DNA from: Rhodospirillaceae bacterium bin65
GTDB lineage: Bacteria > Pseudomonadota > Alphaproteobacteria > Bin65
Assembly: GCA_002238725.1 (NCBI GenBank)
Contig: MPMX01000029.1
Location: 1-55,263 of the forward strand
DNA: 55,263 nucleotides
Direction of reading: 5' to 3'
Shown here: piece by piece, positions 34,268 to 42,997 of the stretch
Position numbering within the stretch: position 1 is the stretch's first letter
Layout: each line of letters starts with the position of its first letter
Notes under the pieces: generated by a model
The model's database searches: none
Seen by the model: only the letters and a program-made list of their open reading frames with translations
What the model was told of the DNA's origin: nothing
Translations under genes and position numbers: made by a program

Positions 34268-34969
34268 ATGCGATTTGCCTGGCTCGCCACTCTGCACGAT
34301 CCGTCCGACGCCGATCTCCGGCTTTCTGACGCTGAGCATCGCTTCGTCTGCGACCTGGTCGGGTCGACGCCCGGCCTCGCCAAGGGCCTCGTCTTCACGC
34401 CCTGGGAGGTGAGCGGCCTCTATTTCGACGACGGGGTGGCGCCGCAACTGGCGCTGCAGCTGTATTTCGACGACATCGCCGACCTCGAAGCGGCGCTTGC
34501 CCCGGACGGCCATCTTCAGGCGCTGGCGGCGCCCGGCGCCCTGCCCTCCCTCGAAAACGCGGCCCGGGAACAGCAGGCCATGCTGGCCCGGGCCTTCCCC
34601 GTGCCCGATCCCGAATTCCGCACGCCGCCGGGCGCGCCATACTGCACATACCTGGTCCACTATCCCGGCGAGGCGGAGGACATGAGCGCCTGGCTGACGC
34701 ATTATCTGGAGAACCACACGCGGATCATGGCGACCTTCCCGGCGATCCGGGAGGTCGAGGTCTGTTCCCGCATCGACTGGTGCGGCGCCCTGAGCTGGCC
34801 ACGGGTCGACCACATGCAGCGCAACAAGGTGGTGTTCGACGACGGCGCCGCGCTCAAGGCCGCCATGTCGTCATCGGTGATGCAGGACATGCGCGCCGAT
34901 TTCCACACCCTGCCGCCCTTCGACGGCGGCAACCGCCACTATCCGATGGCAACGGTCGCGGTCGGCTGA
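34268..34969 (+). CDS. EthD-like dimeric alpha-beta barrel protein
   Basis: A 233-residue protein with two weakly similar ferredoxin-like halves. The second half has a typical EthD pattern (CTYLVHYPGEAEDMSAWLTH, then NHTRIMATFPAIREVEVCSR). The C-terminus ends DGGNRHYPMATVAVG. A second copy of the DNA for that ending is found alone near 37.87 kb. EthD-like proteins accompany degradative monooxygenase genes, but no reaction is established. The ATG at 34268 is supported by homology of the first strand rather than by a strong ribosome site. Confidence 0.72.
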   Translation: MRFAWLATLHDPSDADLRLSDAEHRFVCDLVGSTPGLAKGLVFTPWEVSGLYFDDGVAPQLALQLYFDDIADLEAALAPDGHLQALAAPGALPSLENAAREQQAMLARAFPVPDPEFRTPPGAPYCTYLVHYPGEAEDMSAWLTHYLENHTRIMATFPAIREVEVCSRIDWCGALSWPRVDHMQRNKVVFDDGAALKAAMSSSVMQDMRADFHTLPPFDGGNRHYPMATVAVG

Positions 34970-35949
34970 CGGCAACATTGTAGCAGGCCCACCGCCGGCA
35001 CTCCGTTGTCGCAGTCTTGTCGACAGGCACAGACATCCCGGCGGCCCAGGCACGACGGCGTCGTCAGGTGAATCCGCCGCCCTACGCGTTTGCAATGCAG
35101 GAAAAGTCCGGCCAGACGGAATGAGCAAATTTCCTAATATTTCTTAGTGTCTCTATCGGCATTTGTTGACCCTGCTGGCAATTTAATCGATACTATCCCT
35201 GCGTACATTCGAGAGAGAAACCCGGGAGACGGGGGCCTTGAGCCACCGAGTTCTCGGGCGCCGTTTCGTCTTTCGGGTGACCAGGTGGAGCAGTTTGCCC
35301 CGAGGTTCGCCGAAAGGGCAGGCTGCTCCGCTTTCCTGCCGACCCTTTCCGAACCGCGCCCGATAAAGCGAATTCCGCCAGAGCGAACCGACCTCCGGCC
35401 CGCTTGAACTTCGGACGCTGCTCCGAGGGGGCGGCGTCCCCGTATCCGGGTTTTCGCGCATCCGGCCCGTTGCCGTGCTCCTTGAATAGCAGCTGCCCGG
35501 CCGGCCCGATACACGGCGCCGGCAAATCCGCCACCAGCAAATCTGCCACCGGCGAAATCCGGATCGACTTCAAAATCGGGGCGGACTTGGCAATTCCAAC
35601 GAATATCGCAGCAGCTTTGGCGGGTCCGGGCATCAGGAGAACTCGCGGCCCTGGCAACTGACGTCCGGTCAACACCTTGGGTGAATTTCCCGTGAACGCG
35701 CTTGAAGCCGACGGGGTATGTAAGAAAATGAGCGTCGACTATTGCGGCGTTATCGGTCAATTCTCTCACTGCGTACATAACGAGAGGGGCGCCGAATGCC
35801 GGGCCTCCCGCTGAATAGAACAGCCGCTTCATTGGTGTTGGGTAGCTCCCGAGGCCAGGCGAACAGGTGGGACTCACAATTTCTCTCGTGATGTACGCAA
35901 GGCCCGGCGCCAGCCGGGGCGGGTTGCGAACAGCTACGGGAGAAATGTC
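34970..35949. other. Gene-poor decayed stretch with repeated GCGTACAT motifs
   Basis: About 980 bases without a convincing gene. A reverse frame covering 35134-35877 is open but its product is low-complexity with no domain, and I treat it as non-coding. Three related motifs occur: CTGCGTACATTCGAGAGAG at 35199 (+), CTGCGTACATAACGAGAGG at 35769 (+), and the inverse of TTGCGTACATCACGAGAG ending at 35900 (-). The outer two are inverted with respect to each other about 700 bases apart, as in a small non-autonomous element. Confidence 0.5.
35199..35900. repeat. Possible small non-autonomous element bounded by inverted GCGTACAT motifs
   Basis: The left motif at 35199-35220 and the inverted right motif at 35878-35900 share GCGTACAT followed by CGAGAGA with a one-base indel. 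A third, direct copy is at 35769. No transposase lies inside. No clear target duplication was found, so these may equally be regulatory sites or chance relatives. Confidence 0.35.
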
Positions 35950-36204
35950 ATGAAATCACGACTTACTCTGGCAGGAACCTGCCTGCCGGCGGCTTTCAGC
36001 CTTGCTGCGTGCGGCGCCATTGGCGACGACGCCGGGCGGCACAGACGGCGAATTGGCAGCGCCGGGCGCGCTCGAGACGGCTGTCGAACTTGACGGCCGG
36101 CTGGAGAATGTGGGCTGCCGGGACTGGCCGCCGAAATCCTGGAAGGCAGCAAGGCGAAACGGCGCACCGCGCTCGAAATCTTCGAGCGCAAGAAATGCCT
36201 CTGA
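35950..36204 (+). pseudogene. Frameshifted small lipoprotein gene remnant
   Basis: An ATG at 35950, shortly after CTACGGGAGAAATGTC, opens a lipoprotein-like start (MKSRLTLAGTCL... FSLAACGAIGDDAG with lipobox LAAC). The frame then stops near 36093. A neighbouring frame carries on with protein-like sequence (DGELAAPGALETAVELDGRL), and the original frame resumes with GLAAEILEGSKAKRR and ALEIFERKKCL before a TGA at 36202. This pattern suggests a short lipoprotein gene damaged by two compensating indels. It may also be sequencing error. The assignment rests on composition of the translated pieces, not on homology. Confidence 0.35.
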
Positions 36205-36462
36205 CGCGGAAACCGGGCCCGTCGCCCTATCGCCGCGCATCGGTCGCGTCCGTGCCGAAACACCTCTGTTCGTCTCGCAGCCTTGTCCTGTGCCAAAAGC
36301 GGTCCCTTCGGCCCGCAACCAAGCAATTTCTCTCGTGGTTTCAGCGCGACCATAGGAGAAAGCGCGCCGCTTTCCGCCCTCCTGCAGGAGGGGATATTTG
36401 AAAAATTTAAAAACCTCCCTGAGGCCGCAGGCGCTACCGCCGCTGCAACAATTCCGGACGCG

Positions 36463-37611
36463 TCAGCCCCCCACCTCCGCAACGTCCACCAACGACCGCA
36501 CCAGCTGCGCCAGCTGCGCCTGGCGGGAGAGGCCGTGCTTGTCGTAGATGTTTCGGATGTGCCACTTGACCGTGGTCCGGCTCCGGCCCGTCCCGGCCGC
36601 GATTTCGGCGATGCTCCGGCCCTGTGCGAGCAGGACCGCGATGCGGCTCTCCGCGGGCGTAAGGCCGAGGGCGGCCCCGACGCGCTCCAGGTCGAAATCC
36701 CCGCGCGCCGGATCGTCCACCAGCACCAGTGCGCCGAGCCGGGTGCCGCGCGGACCGGTCTCGTCCTCGCGCGCAGGAAGCACATGCACCGCGAGCCGGG
36801 GCTGCGGCTCCTCCCGGCTCACCAGCATCGAGCCGCTCGCACCGGCGCCGCCCAGGTATGGCAGCGCCGCGCCCAGCAGCTTTTGCAGCTTTACGTCCTC
36901 CCCGGGTAGAGATGCCCGCAGGCCGCCGTCCTCGTCCCTGAGCCCGTTGCGCCCGCCGAGGGTTTTACCGGCGCAGTCGTTGGCCGCCATCACCCGCCCG
37001 CGCCGGTCGAGCTGGATGACGCCGAGCCGGTCGTTGCCGAGCAGTCCGACGGCCGACGCCGCCAGCGCCCGCGCATCGACCAGCGCCTGCCGGACAATCA
37101 CATACTGGCGAAAATGGGGCAGCAACTCCCGGATAAACCCGATCCGATCGAACGCCCAGCCGTCCCCGTCGACGGGATCGGCCGAGCACCAGCTGATGCG
37201 CGAACCGTTCGGTCCATCCATGCGCACGTGGACGCCGTTCTGGAACTGGCTAATCGGAAGAAAATCGTTGTACGTCACCGACGTCTTCAGTTCCTCTTCG
37301 GTGTACAGGCTGGCGGCGTCGACCACGTCGCTGTCGGGCAGACGAATCATCCGCGGTATCCGTTCGTCGCGCGGGTAATAGCGGTCGAAATATTCGCGTT
37401 CCAAAGCATGGTGGCGTTCGCCGCGGTAATAGAGTCGCGCCAGGTAGATTTCCACATCGTCCTGGGATTGCCCGTGGGCGAAGGCCAGCATGTTGCCCTT
37501 CGTCCGGCAGGCTTCGTCGATGAGGGCGGAGCAGGCCGGCCAGCGCGCGTCGTCGAGCACGGCATCGTGCATTCCGCCCAGAATGCGGTCGAACATATCC
37601 TGGCCGCTCAC
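36463..37611 (-). CDS. LuxR-type helix-turn-helix transcriptional regulator
   Basis: A 382-residue regulator. The C-terminal 65 residues form a LuxR-type HTH (LGLTPAESRIAVLLAQGRSI; RTTVKWHIRNIYDKHGLSRQ). The long N-terminal part contains a PAS-like segment (LGNDRLGVIQLDRRGRVMAAND). The start is a GTG at 37611 (VSGQDMFDRILGG), which matches the expected family beginning better than the internal ATG at 37596. The reverse frame runs much further, up to 40131, but that part is only antisense to the TRAP permease. It is divergent from the TRAP-TAXI operon at 38152 and is a candidate regulator of it. Confidence 0.85.
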   Translation of the reverse strand: MSGQDMFDRILGGMHDAVLDDARWPACSALIDEACRTKGNMLAFAHGQSQDDVEIYLARLYYRGERHHALEREYFDRYYPRDERIPRMIRLPDSDVVDAASLYTEEELKTSVTYNDFLPISQFQNGVHVRMDGPNGSRISWCSADPVDGDGWAFDRIGFIRELLPHFRQYVIVRQALVDARALAASAVGLLGNDRLGVIQLDRRGRVMAANDCAGKTLGGRNGLRDEDGGLRASLPGEDVKLQKLLGAALPYLGGAGASGSMLVSREEPQPRLAVHVLPAREDETGPRGTRLGALVLVDDPARGDFDLERVGAALGLTPAESRIAVLLAQGRSIAEIAAGTGRSRTTVKWHIRNIYDKHGLSRQAQLAQLVRSLVDVAEVGG

Positions 37612-38151
37612 CGACGCCCCGCTTCGCGGGTGCGACCGCCCGGCCCAGCGCCCTCGATGCATCGCACCGCGCGGCCCGCCTCGCCAACGATCCATACCCG
37701 ATAAGTCCGCTTCATCGCCACGACCGTCCGCCCTCCGGTGCAGGAAAGTTCGCTGGCTCCGAGCGATGTTACCGCGCCCGACGCGATTGGTACCCCTCCC
37801 ATAGGAGGGGTTTCGATCACAAATGAGGGAGAGTCCGGCGTCACTGCTTGACCGGTGCACCTGTTTCCGGCGCCGCCCGTCGACGACGGGAACCGCCACT
37901 ATCCGATGGCGACGGTTGCCGTCGGCCCCGCCGCGCTTCCGGCATGGCAGCCATACCGGACCGGCGATGCCCGAGGCTTGGCGCGGCGCACCGCCTGCGG
38001 ATATGATGGCAGCGCTGCACCGCGCCCGGCCCGCCTCCCCACCGGAGCAACATGAGCAAACGGAACCGAAAGGGTTCCGAAGGCGCGGCCGACAGGCCCG
38101 AGATTCCATGACCGAACCCTCGGGCCGCGCGGCGAGCCGAGGCCATCCCGG
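37612..38151. other. Divergent intergenic region between LuxR regulator and TRAP permease
   Basis: About 540 bases. It contains a relic of the EthD-like gene's 3' end at 37870-37925 (listed separately) and short inverted blocks such as CCCTCCCATAGGAGGG near 37795. No complete gene is seen. It should carry the promoters of both flanking genes, but no consensus pair stands out. Confidence 0.5.
37870..37925 (+). pseudogene. Relic of the 3' end of an EthD-like gene
   Basis: Within this span the DNA is nearly the same as 34913-34968, the end of the EthD-like gene: both encode the ending (D/G)G-NRHYPMATVAVG, with only scattered, mostly third-position differences. No upstream part of the gene is present and no stop follows in the expected place. 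It looks like a leftover from a duplication followed by deletion. Confidence 0.65.
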
Positions 38152-40161
38152 ATGGGTGCTACGACGGCTACGAAGGAATTGGCGGCAGGCGGCGCCGCGG
38201 CGCCGCAGGCGGGCGAGAGCTGCGTCGAATTCCTGATCGGCGAGCGCCGGGTCTCCAACGCCGCGGTCGCCGCCGCGCTGATCGCCGTGATCGGCGTTAC
38301 CTTTTCCATCTTCCATCTCTACGCCGCCTATTTCGGCCAGGCCCAGAGCTATCTGCACCGGACGATGCACGTCACGCTGATGATCGTGATCTGCATTCTG
38401 CTGAAGCCCGCCGGCCGTAAATCCTGGAAAGAGCCGATCAACGCCTGGCTCGGCTACGACATCGCTTGCATTGCCATGACCATCGGCGTGCAGGCCTACA
38501 TCTGCTGGGACGTTTTCGCCTTCATCAACCGGCGGGGTCTCGCCGATCCGGTCGACATGGCGGTCGGCGTGGCGATGATCTTCCTGGTCATGGACGCGAC
38601 GCGCCGGGTGATCGGCTGGATCATGGTCGTGCTCGGCGCTTTCTTCATCTTGCAAAGCGCCTACGGCGAGTATTTCTTCGGCATCTTCTACGGGCCGTCC
38701 ATCGACTGGTCGCTGATCATCAACGACCTGTTCATGGAAGAAGAGGGTATCTACACGATACCCATCAGCATCTCCGCGTCCTTCGTCGTGCTGTTCATCG
38801 TCTTCGGCGCCTTCATCATGCGCACCGGCGTCGGCGAGTTGTTCAAGGACATCGCCTACGGCCTGATGGGCCGGCAGGTCGGCGGGCCGGCCAAGGCGGC
38901 GGTCATGTCGAGCGCCTTCATGGCCTCGATCTCCGGCAGCGCGGTCTCCAACGTGGCGACCACCGGCACCTTCACCATTCCGCTGATGAAACGCATGGGC
39001 TACCCGCCGGCCTTCGCCGGCGCGGTCGAGGCCTGCGCCTCGACGGGCGGCGTCTTCACACCGCCGGTCATGGGCGCCGTCGCCTTCATCATGGCGGAAT
39101 TCCTGGGCGTGCCCTACTGGGATGTCGTCAAGGCCGCCGCAATTCCCGCGCTGATCTATTTCACCGCCGTGCTCGCCATGGTGCATTTCCGTTCCCACCG
39201 CATGGGGCTGTCGGCGCAGGCGGACGCGGACCTGCCCTCGGCGTGGGGCGCGATCCGGGAACGCGGGCACATGCTGCTGCCGGTCGTGGCGCTGGTCGGC
39301 GCGCTGGTCGTCGGCTACAGCCCGATCTTCGCCGCCCTGCTCGGCATTGTCTGCGTGTTCGCCCTGAGCTGGTTCCGCGCCGAGACCCGCATGACCCCGG
39401 TGACCTTCCTGGGCGCACTGGAAGACGCCGCGCGCATGATGGTCTCCGTCGCCGTGCCGTCGGCCGCCGCCGGCCTGATTGTCGGCGCGCTCTATTTCTC
39501 CGGCCTCGCCGTGCGCTTCTCGACCTCGATCATCGACCTGTCCCAGGGCAGCACGATCCTCGCCCTGGCGCTGGCGATGGTCATTTGCATCATCCTCGGC
39601 ATGGGGATCACGGTGACGGCGCTCTACATCCTGGTCGCCGCGCTGGTGGTGCCGGCGCTCACCAAGCTCGGCGTCGAGCCGATGGCGGCGCATCTCTTCG
39701 CCTTCCATTTCGGCGTCCATTCCTACATCACGCCGCCGGTGGCGCTGTCCGCCTTCGCCGCCGCCGCGATTGCCGGCAGCGACCCGATGAAGACCGGGTT
39801 CCAGGCGGCGCGGCTGGCCTTGGCGGCCTATATCCTGCCCTACATGTTCGTCTATTCGCCGGGTCTCGTCGCCGTCGGCGCCTGGCACGAGATCCTGATT
39901 GCCGCGGCGACGGCGATGGTCGGCGTCGTCGCGCTGGCTGCGGCGGTCGAGGGCTGGTTGTTCCGGCCGGCGCCGGGCTGGCAGCGGATCGGGCTGGCGG
40001 CCGGGGCAATTCTCCTCGTGATGCCGCCGTTGTGGTCCCACGCCGCCGGTTTCGTTATTGTGGCCGCGATTGCCGGCATCCAGTGGCTCGGCCGCGCGCC
40101 GGCATCGGGCGGGCGCGCAGGCCCGGAGCATGAAAGACCGGCCCGGGAGAGCGGACCATGA
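38152..40161 (+). CDS. TRAP transporter fused permease (4TM/12TM, TAXI-associated)
   Basis: A 669-residue integral membrane protein uniting the small (DctQ-like) and large (DctM-like) TRAP permease subunits. Typical DctM signatures are visible: SAFMASISGSAVSNVATTGTF near residue 263, FTPPVMGAVAFIMAEFLGV near residue 302, and FHFGVHSYITPPVALSAFAA near residue 520. It imports organic acids using an ion gradient together with a TAXI receptor. The ATG at 38152 has no good ribosome site. Its stop overlaps the next small gene by ATGA, and the TAXI receptor at 40425 completes the system. Confidence 0.94.
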   Translation: MGATTATKELAAGGAAAPQAGESCVEFLIGERRVSNAAVAAALIAVIGVTFSIFHLYAAYFGQAQSYLHRTMHVTLMIVICILLKPAGRKSWKEPINAWLGYDIACIAMTIGVQAYICWDVFAFINRRGLADPVDMAVGVAMIFLVMDATRRVIGWIMVVLGAFFILQSAYGEYFFGIFYGPSIDWSLIINDLFMEEEGIYTIPISISASFVVLFIVFGAFIMRTGVGELFKDIAYGLMGRQVGGPAKAAVMSSAFMASISGSAVSNVATTGTFTIPLMKRMGYPPAFAGAVEACASTGGVFTPPVMGAVAFIMAEFLGVPYWDVVKAAAIPALIYFTAVLAMVHFRSHRMGLSAQADADLPSAWGAIRERGHMLLPVVALVGALVVGYSPIFAALLGIVCVFALSWFRAETRMTPVTFLGALEDAARMMVSVAVPSAAAGLIVGALYFSGLAVRFSTSIIDLSQGSTILALALAMVICIILGMGITVTALYILVAALVVPALTKLGVEPMAAHLFAFHFGVHSYITPPVALSAFAAAAIAGSDPMKTGFQAARLALAAYILPYMFVYSPGLVAVGAWHEILIAAATAMVGVVALAAAVEGWLFRPAPGWQRIGLAAGAILLVMPPLWSHAAGFVIVAAIAGIQWLGRAPASGGRAGPEHERPARESGP

Positions 40162-40388
40162 CGCGCCGCAGCGCCCTTATCGTCGGATGGACGGCCGTAG
40201 CCGGGGCGACCGCGCTGCTCTTCGTGCTCGACGCCCTGCGCATGGTCAACTTTCACTTCAACTGGTTCATCGCGATCTTGCTGGCCGTCTCGGCCGCGCT
40301 GGTCGCCGTCGTCGTCGCGCTGGCCCGGCGGGCCGGAAGCGCGACGCCGCCGAATGACGATCAGCCGGCGCAAGACCGGCAGGCCTGA
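40158..40388 (+). CDS. Small two-helix membrane protein of TRAP operon, hypothetical
   Basis: A 76-residue protein with two hydrophobic helices (about residues 7-25 and 36-58) and a hydrophilic, Asp/Gln-rich tail. Its ATG overlaps the permease stop by 4 bases, which argues for a genuine, co-translated gene, and the TAXI receptor follows 36 bases later. No family was recognised. It might be an accessory subunit of this transporter. Confidence 0.6.
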   Translation: MTRRSALIVGWTAVAGATALLFVLDALRMVNFHFNWFIAILLAVSAALVAVVVALARRAGSATPPNDDQPAQDRQA

Positions 40389-40424
40389 ACGGCCAAATCC
40401 GAAACGCAACCGAAGGAGGAAAAA

Positions 40425-41408
40425 ATGAAAACCACCTGGACAGTAATCGGAACCAGCGCCGCGGCCGCTGCACTGGCGCTCGGACTGGCCGGCAGCGCCG
40501 GCGCCGCCATGCCCAAGACGCTCTCGATCACCACATCGGGCAAGGGCGGCAGCTGGTTCGCCGTCGGGAGCCGGGTCATCCGCGAGGTCGAGAAAGCCAA
40601 TCCCGGCCTGGTCACCCAGGTCCAGACCGGCGGCGGCCTGACCAACCTGCGCAAGATCCAGGCCGGCCAGGCGGACATCGGCATGACCTTCGCCTTCGCC
40701 GCGCCGATGGCCTACAACGCCGTCGCGCCGTTCAAGAAGAAGCACGACAAGCTGACCTATCTGGGCGTGCTGTTCCCCGGCTATCTGCAGATCGTCACCA
40801 AGAAAGCGAGCAATATCAAGAAGTTCGAGGATCTGTTCGACAAGCGGATCTCGGCCGGCAAGATCGGCTGGGGCGGCGAGCTGATGTTCCGCCTGATGCT
40901 CGGCGTCTACGGCATGGATTATAAAAAGATCCGCGCCAAGGGCGGCGTCATCAACCATGTCGGCACCGCACAATCGACCCAGATGATGCGCGACGGCAAC
41001 ATGGACGCCATCGTCAGCGGCGGCAGCCCGCCGAGCCATCCCAAGTTCGCCGAATTGTCCCTGACAACGAAAATCGACCTGCTGTCGATCGGCGACGAGG
41101 GGCTGGGACGTATCTTCAAGGCCTATCCGTCCTTCGTTAAGGCGACCATGCCGGCCGATCCCTACAAGGGCGTCAAGGGCAGCTTCCGCACCATCGGCGG
41201 CGCGGTCATCCTGGTCGCGAAGAAGAGCCTGTCCGACGAGGCGGCCTACCGGATCGTCAAGGCGTTCTACGGCAACCTGGACGGCATCAAGAAGGACATG
41301 AAGCAGCTTCGCGAGGCCAATGCCAAGGACGCGCTGACCGGCAACAAGGGGCTCCCCCTGCATCCCGGCGCTGCGCGCTATTACAAGGAAGTGGGCATGA
41401 TGAAGTAA
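40425..41408 (+). CDS. TAXI-family TRAP transporter solute receptor
   Basis: A 327-residue periplasmic receptor. A signal peptide ending LAGSAGA-AM precedes the TAXI-type opening LSITTSGKGGSWFAVGSRV; GGGLTNLRKIQAGQADIGM (residues 64-82) is also typical. The ATG is preceded by a near-perfect ribosome site, AAGGAGGA. The gene ends at a strong terminator, so it is the last of the permease, small protein, receptor operon. Ligand class is not evident; TAXI receptors known to date bind glutamate or 2-oxoglutarate-like and other acids. Confidence 0.93.
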   Translation: MKTTWTVIGTSAAAAALALGLAGSAGAAMPKTLSITTSGKGGSWFAVGSRVIREVEKANPGLVTQVQTGGGLTNLRKIQAGQADIGMTFAFAAPMAYNAVAPFKKKHDKLTYLGVLFPGYLQIVTKKASNIKKFEDLFDKRISAGKIGWGGELMFRLMLGVYGMDYKKIRAKGGVINHVGTAQSTQMMRDGNMDAIVSGGSPPSHPKFAELSLTTKIDLLSIGDEGLGRIFKAYPSFVKATMPADPYKGVKGSFRTIGGAVILVAKKSLSDEAAYRIVKAFYGNLDGIKKDMKQLREANAKDALTGNKGLPLHPGAARYYKEVGMMK

Positions 41409-41439
41409 CGGCCGGGGCCAGTCCCAACCGACATTGCGG

Positions 41440-41480
41440 CGGAGACGCCCGGCTGCACGGTCCGCAGCCGGGCGTCTCCG
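41440..41480 (+). terminator. Strong intrinsic terminator after TAXI receptor
   Basis: A perfect 17-base stem, CGGAGACGCCCGGCTGC (41440-41456) with GCAGCCGGGCGTCTCCG (41464-41480), and a 7-base loop, 32 bases after the receptor stop, followed by GCTCTTTCC. It separates the TRAP operon from the amidohydrolase gene at 41506. Confidence 0.8.
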
Positions 41481-41505
41481 GCTCTTTCCAATCTAGGGTG
41501 ACAGC

Positions 41506-42924
41506 ATGCGCACGCTGATCGAAAACGGCACCGTCGTCGCCTGGGACGGCAGCCGGCACCATGTTCTCGAAGGCGGCGTTCTAGTCTTCGAGGGCAACGA
41601 GATCGCCCATGTCGGTGCGGACTACGACGGCGAGGCCGGAACGATCATCGACGCCACGGGACGCCTCGTCATCCCCGGCTTCGTCAACTCGCACCTGCAT
41701 CTGACCGACACCCCGTTCACCAAGGGGCATCAGGAAGATATCGGCAGCCCCTCGGGACCGTCGAACTACCAGAACTACAACGCGCTCTACAAAATGCTGC
41801 CCGGCGTCCGCAAAGCGTCGGCGCCGCAAGACCAGTATGCCGGCGTGCAGAACTCTCTGGCCGAACTCCTGCTGACCGGATCGACGACCATCGTCGAACT
41901 CGGCTACGACTATGAGATCGGCGGCGGCGGCGACATGGCGATCACCGAGACGATCGCCGACCTGATCGGCGCCTCGGGAATCCGCTGCTACACCGGGCCG
42001 CGCTACCGCACCCGCTACTACGGCGCAGACGACGCCGGCGGCGTGTTCTACGAGGATTACCCGAACGGCGCACGCGAACGCTTCGAGGCCTGCATAGCCT
42101 TCTGCCAGGACTGGAACGGCCGCTACGGCGACCGGCTGCGCACCATGCTGGCCCCCGGCCAGATCGACACCTGCGACGCGCAATTACTGAAAAACACGCG
42201 GCGCTATGCCGACGAGTTGAAGATCCCGATCCAGCTCCACGCCGGCCAATCGCCCTTCGAGTTTTCCCGGGTCCGGCAGACCGAGGGCCGGACCAGCGTC
42301 GAATACATGATGGAAACCGGCCTGCTCGGCCCGGATTTCATCATCGGCCACGGCCAGTTCATGTCCGACGACGGCAATATCGGCAGTATGGCCCGGCACG
42401 AGATCGACGCCCTGCGCGAGTCGCAGACCGCCGTGTGCCACCTGCCCTGGGTCAAGGCGCGGCGCGGCGGCGTGATCGATTCGATCCAGAAATACCGCGA
42501 CCTTGGCATCCGCCAGTGCCTGGGCACCGACAACTACCCGCTCGACATGTTCCACGAGATGCAGACCGCCGCCATCGTCTGCAAGATCGTCGAGAAATCC
42601 TCGGTCGCGGCGACCTGCGAGGACGTGTTCCGCATGGCGACCGTCGACGGCGCCGACGCGCTCGGCCGGCCGGACCTGGGCCGCCTGGCGCCGGGCTGCA
42701 AGGCAGACATGGTGTTCGTGCGCATCGACACGCCCCGGGCTGCGCCGGTCTACGACCCGTTCAAGTTCCTTGTCCTGGCGGCGGGGGGCGGCGATGTCGA
42801 CCGGGTGATCGTCGACGGCGCCACCGTCGTCGAGAACGGCGAGCTGCTGACCATCGACGTCCCCGAGGCCGTGCGCCGGGTCAACGAGGCGAGCAAGCGG
42901 GTCTGGTCCAGGCTGGATTTCTAG
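41506..42924 (+). CDS. Metal-dependent amidohydrolase, chlorohydrolase/cytosine-deaminase-like
   Basis: A 472-residue amidohydrolase. Metal ligands are visible: NSHLHL near residue 63 (His-x-His), QLHAGQS near residue 245, IGHGQF near residue 282, and the Asp of GTDNYPLD near residue 344. The C-terminal beta-sandwich includes LAPGCKADMVFVRID and VIVDGATVVENGELL. This arrangement is shared with atrazine chlorohydrolase-like and aminohydrolase enzymes acting on N-heterocycles. The ATG at 41506 follows the upstream terminator closely. Position next to a TRAP-TAXI system suggests it processes the imported substrate. Confidence 0.92.
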   Translation: MRTLIENGTVVAWDGSRHHVLEGGVLVFEGNEIAHVGADYDGEAGTIIDATGRLVIPGFVNSHLHLTDTPFTKGHQEDIGSPSGPSNYQNYNALYKMLPGVRKASAPQDQYAGVQNSLAELLLTGSTTIVELGYDYEIGGGGDMAITETIADLIGASGIRCYTGPRYRTRYYGADDAGGVFYEDYPNGARERFEACIAFCQDWNGRYGDRLRTMLAPGQIDTCDAQLLKNTRRYADELKIPIQLHAGQSPFEFSRVRQTEGRTSVEYMMETGLLGPDFIIGHGQFMSDDGNIGSMARHEIDALRESQTAVCHLPWVKARRGGVIDSIQKYRDLGIRQCLGTDNYPLDMFHEMQTAAIVCKIVEKSSVAATCEDVFRMATVDGADALGRPDLGRLAPGCKADMVFVRIDTPRAAPVYDPFKFLVLAAGGGDVDRVIVDGATVVENGELLTIDVPEAVRRVNEASKRVWSRLDF

Positions 42925-42943
42925 CGCAGAAAACCCGCTGCGC

Positions 42944-42989
42944 TAGTGTAGTGTCCTTAACAAAATAATGATTAAGAAGCTTTCGGCAG
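42944..42989. repeat. Solo copy of the IS630 element's left end
   Basis: These 46 bases (beginning TAGTGTAGTGTCCTTAAC) match 44166-44211, the left end of the IS630 element, with only two mismatches, in the same orientation. Both copies follow GCGC before the TA. The region between the two copies is about 1.22 kb and carries one gene. One mismatch turns a GTG into an ATG, creating a potential start for that gene. Confidence 0.85.
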
Positions 42990-42997
42990 GTTCGAGA

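Noticed and set aside
35134..35877. Reverse-strand frame of 247 codons in the gene-poor stretch
   Set aside because: Product is low complexity with repeated GGRFAGGGFAG-like runs and no domain; it overlaps repeated motifs and competing frames, so it is not supported as a gene.
37612..40131. Reverse-strand extension making a 1222-codon frame that ends in the LuxR regulator
   Set aside because: Only the final part (from 37611 downward) is protein-like. The rest is antisense to the TRAP permease and has typical shadow composition.
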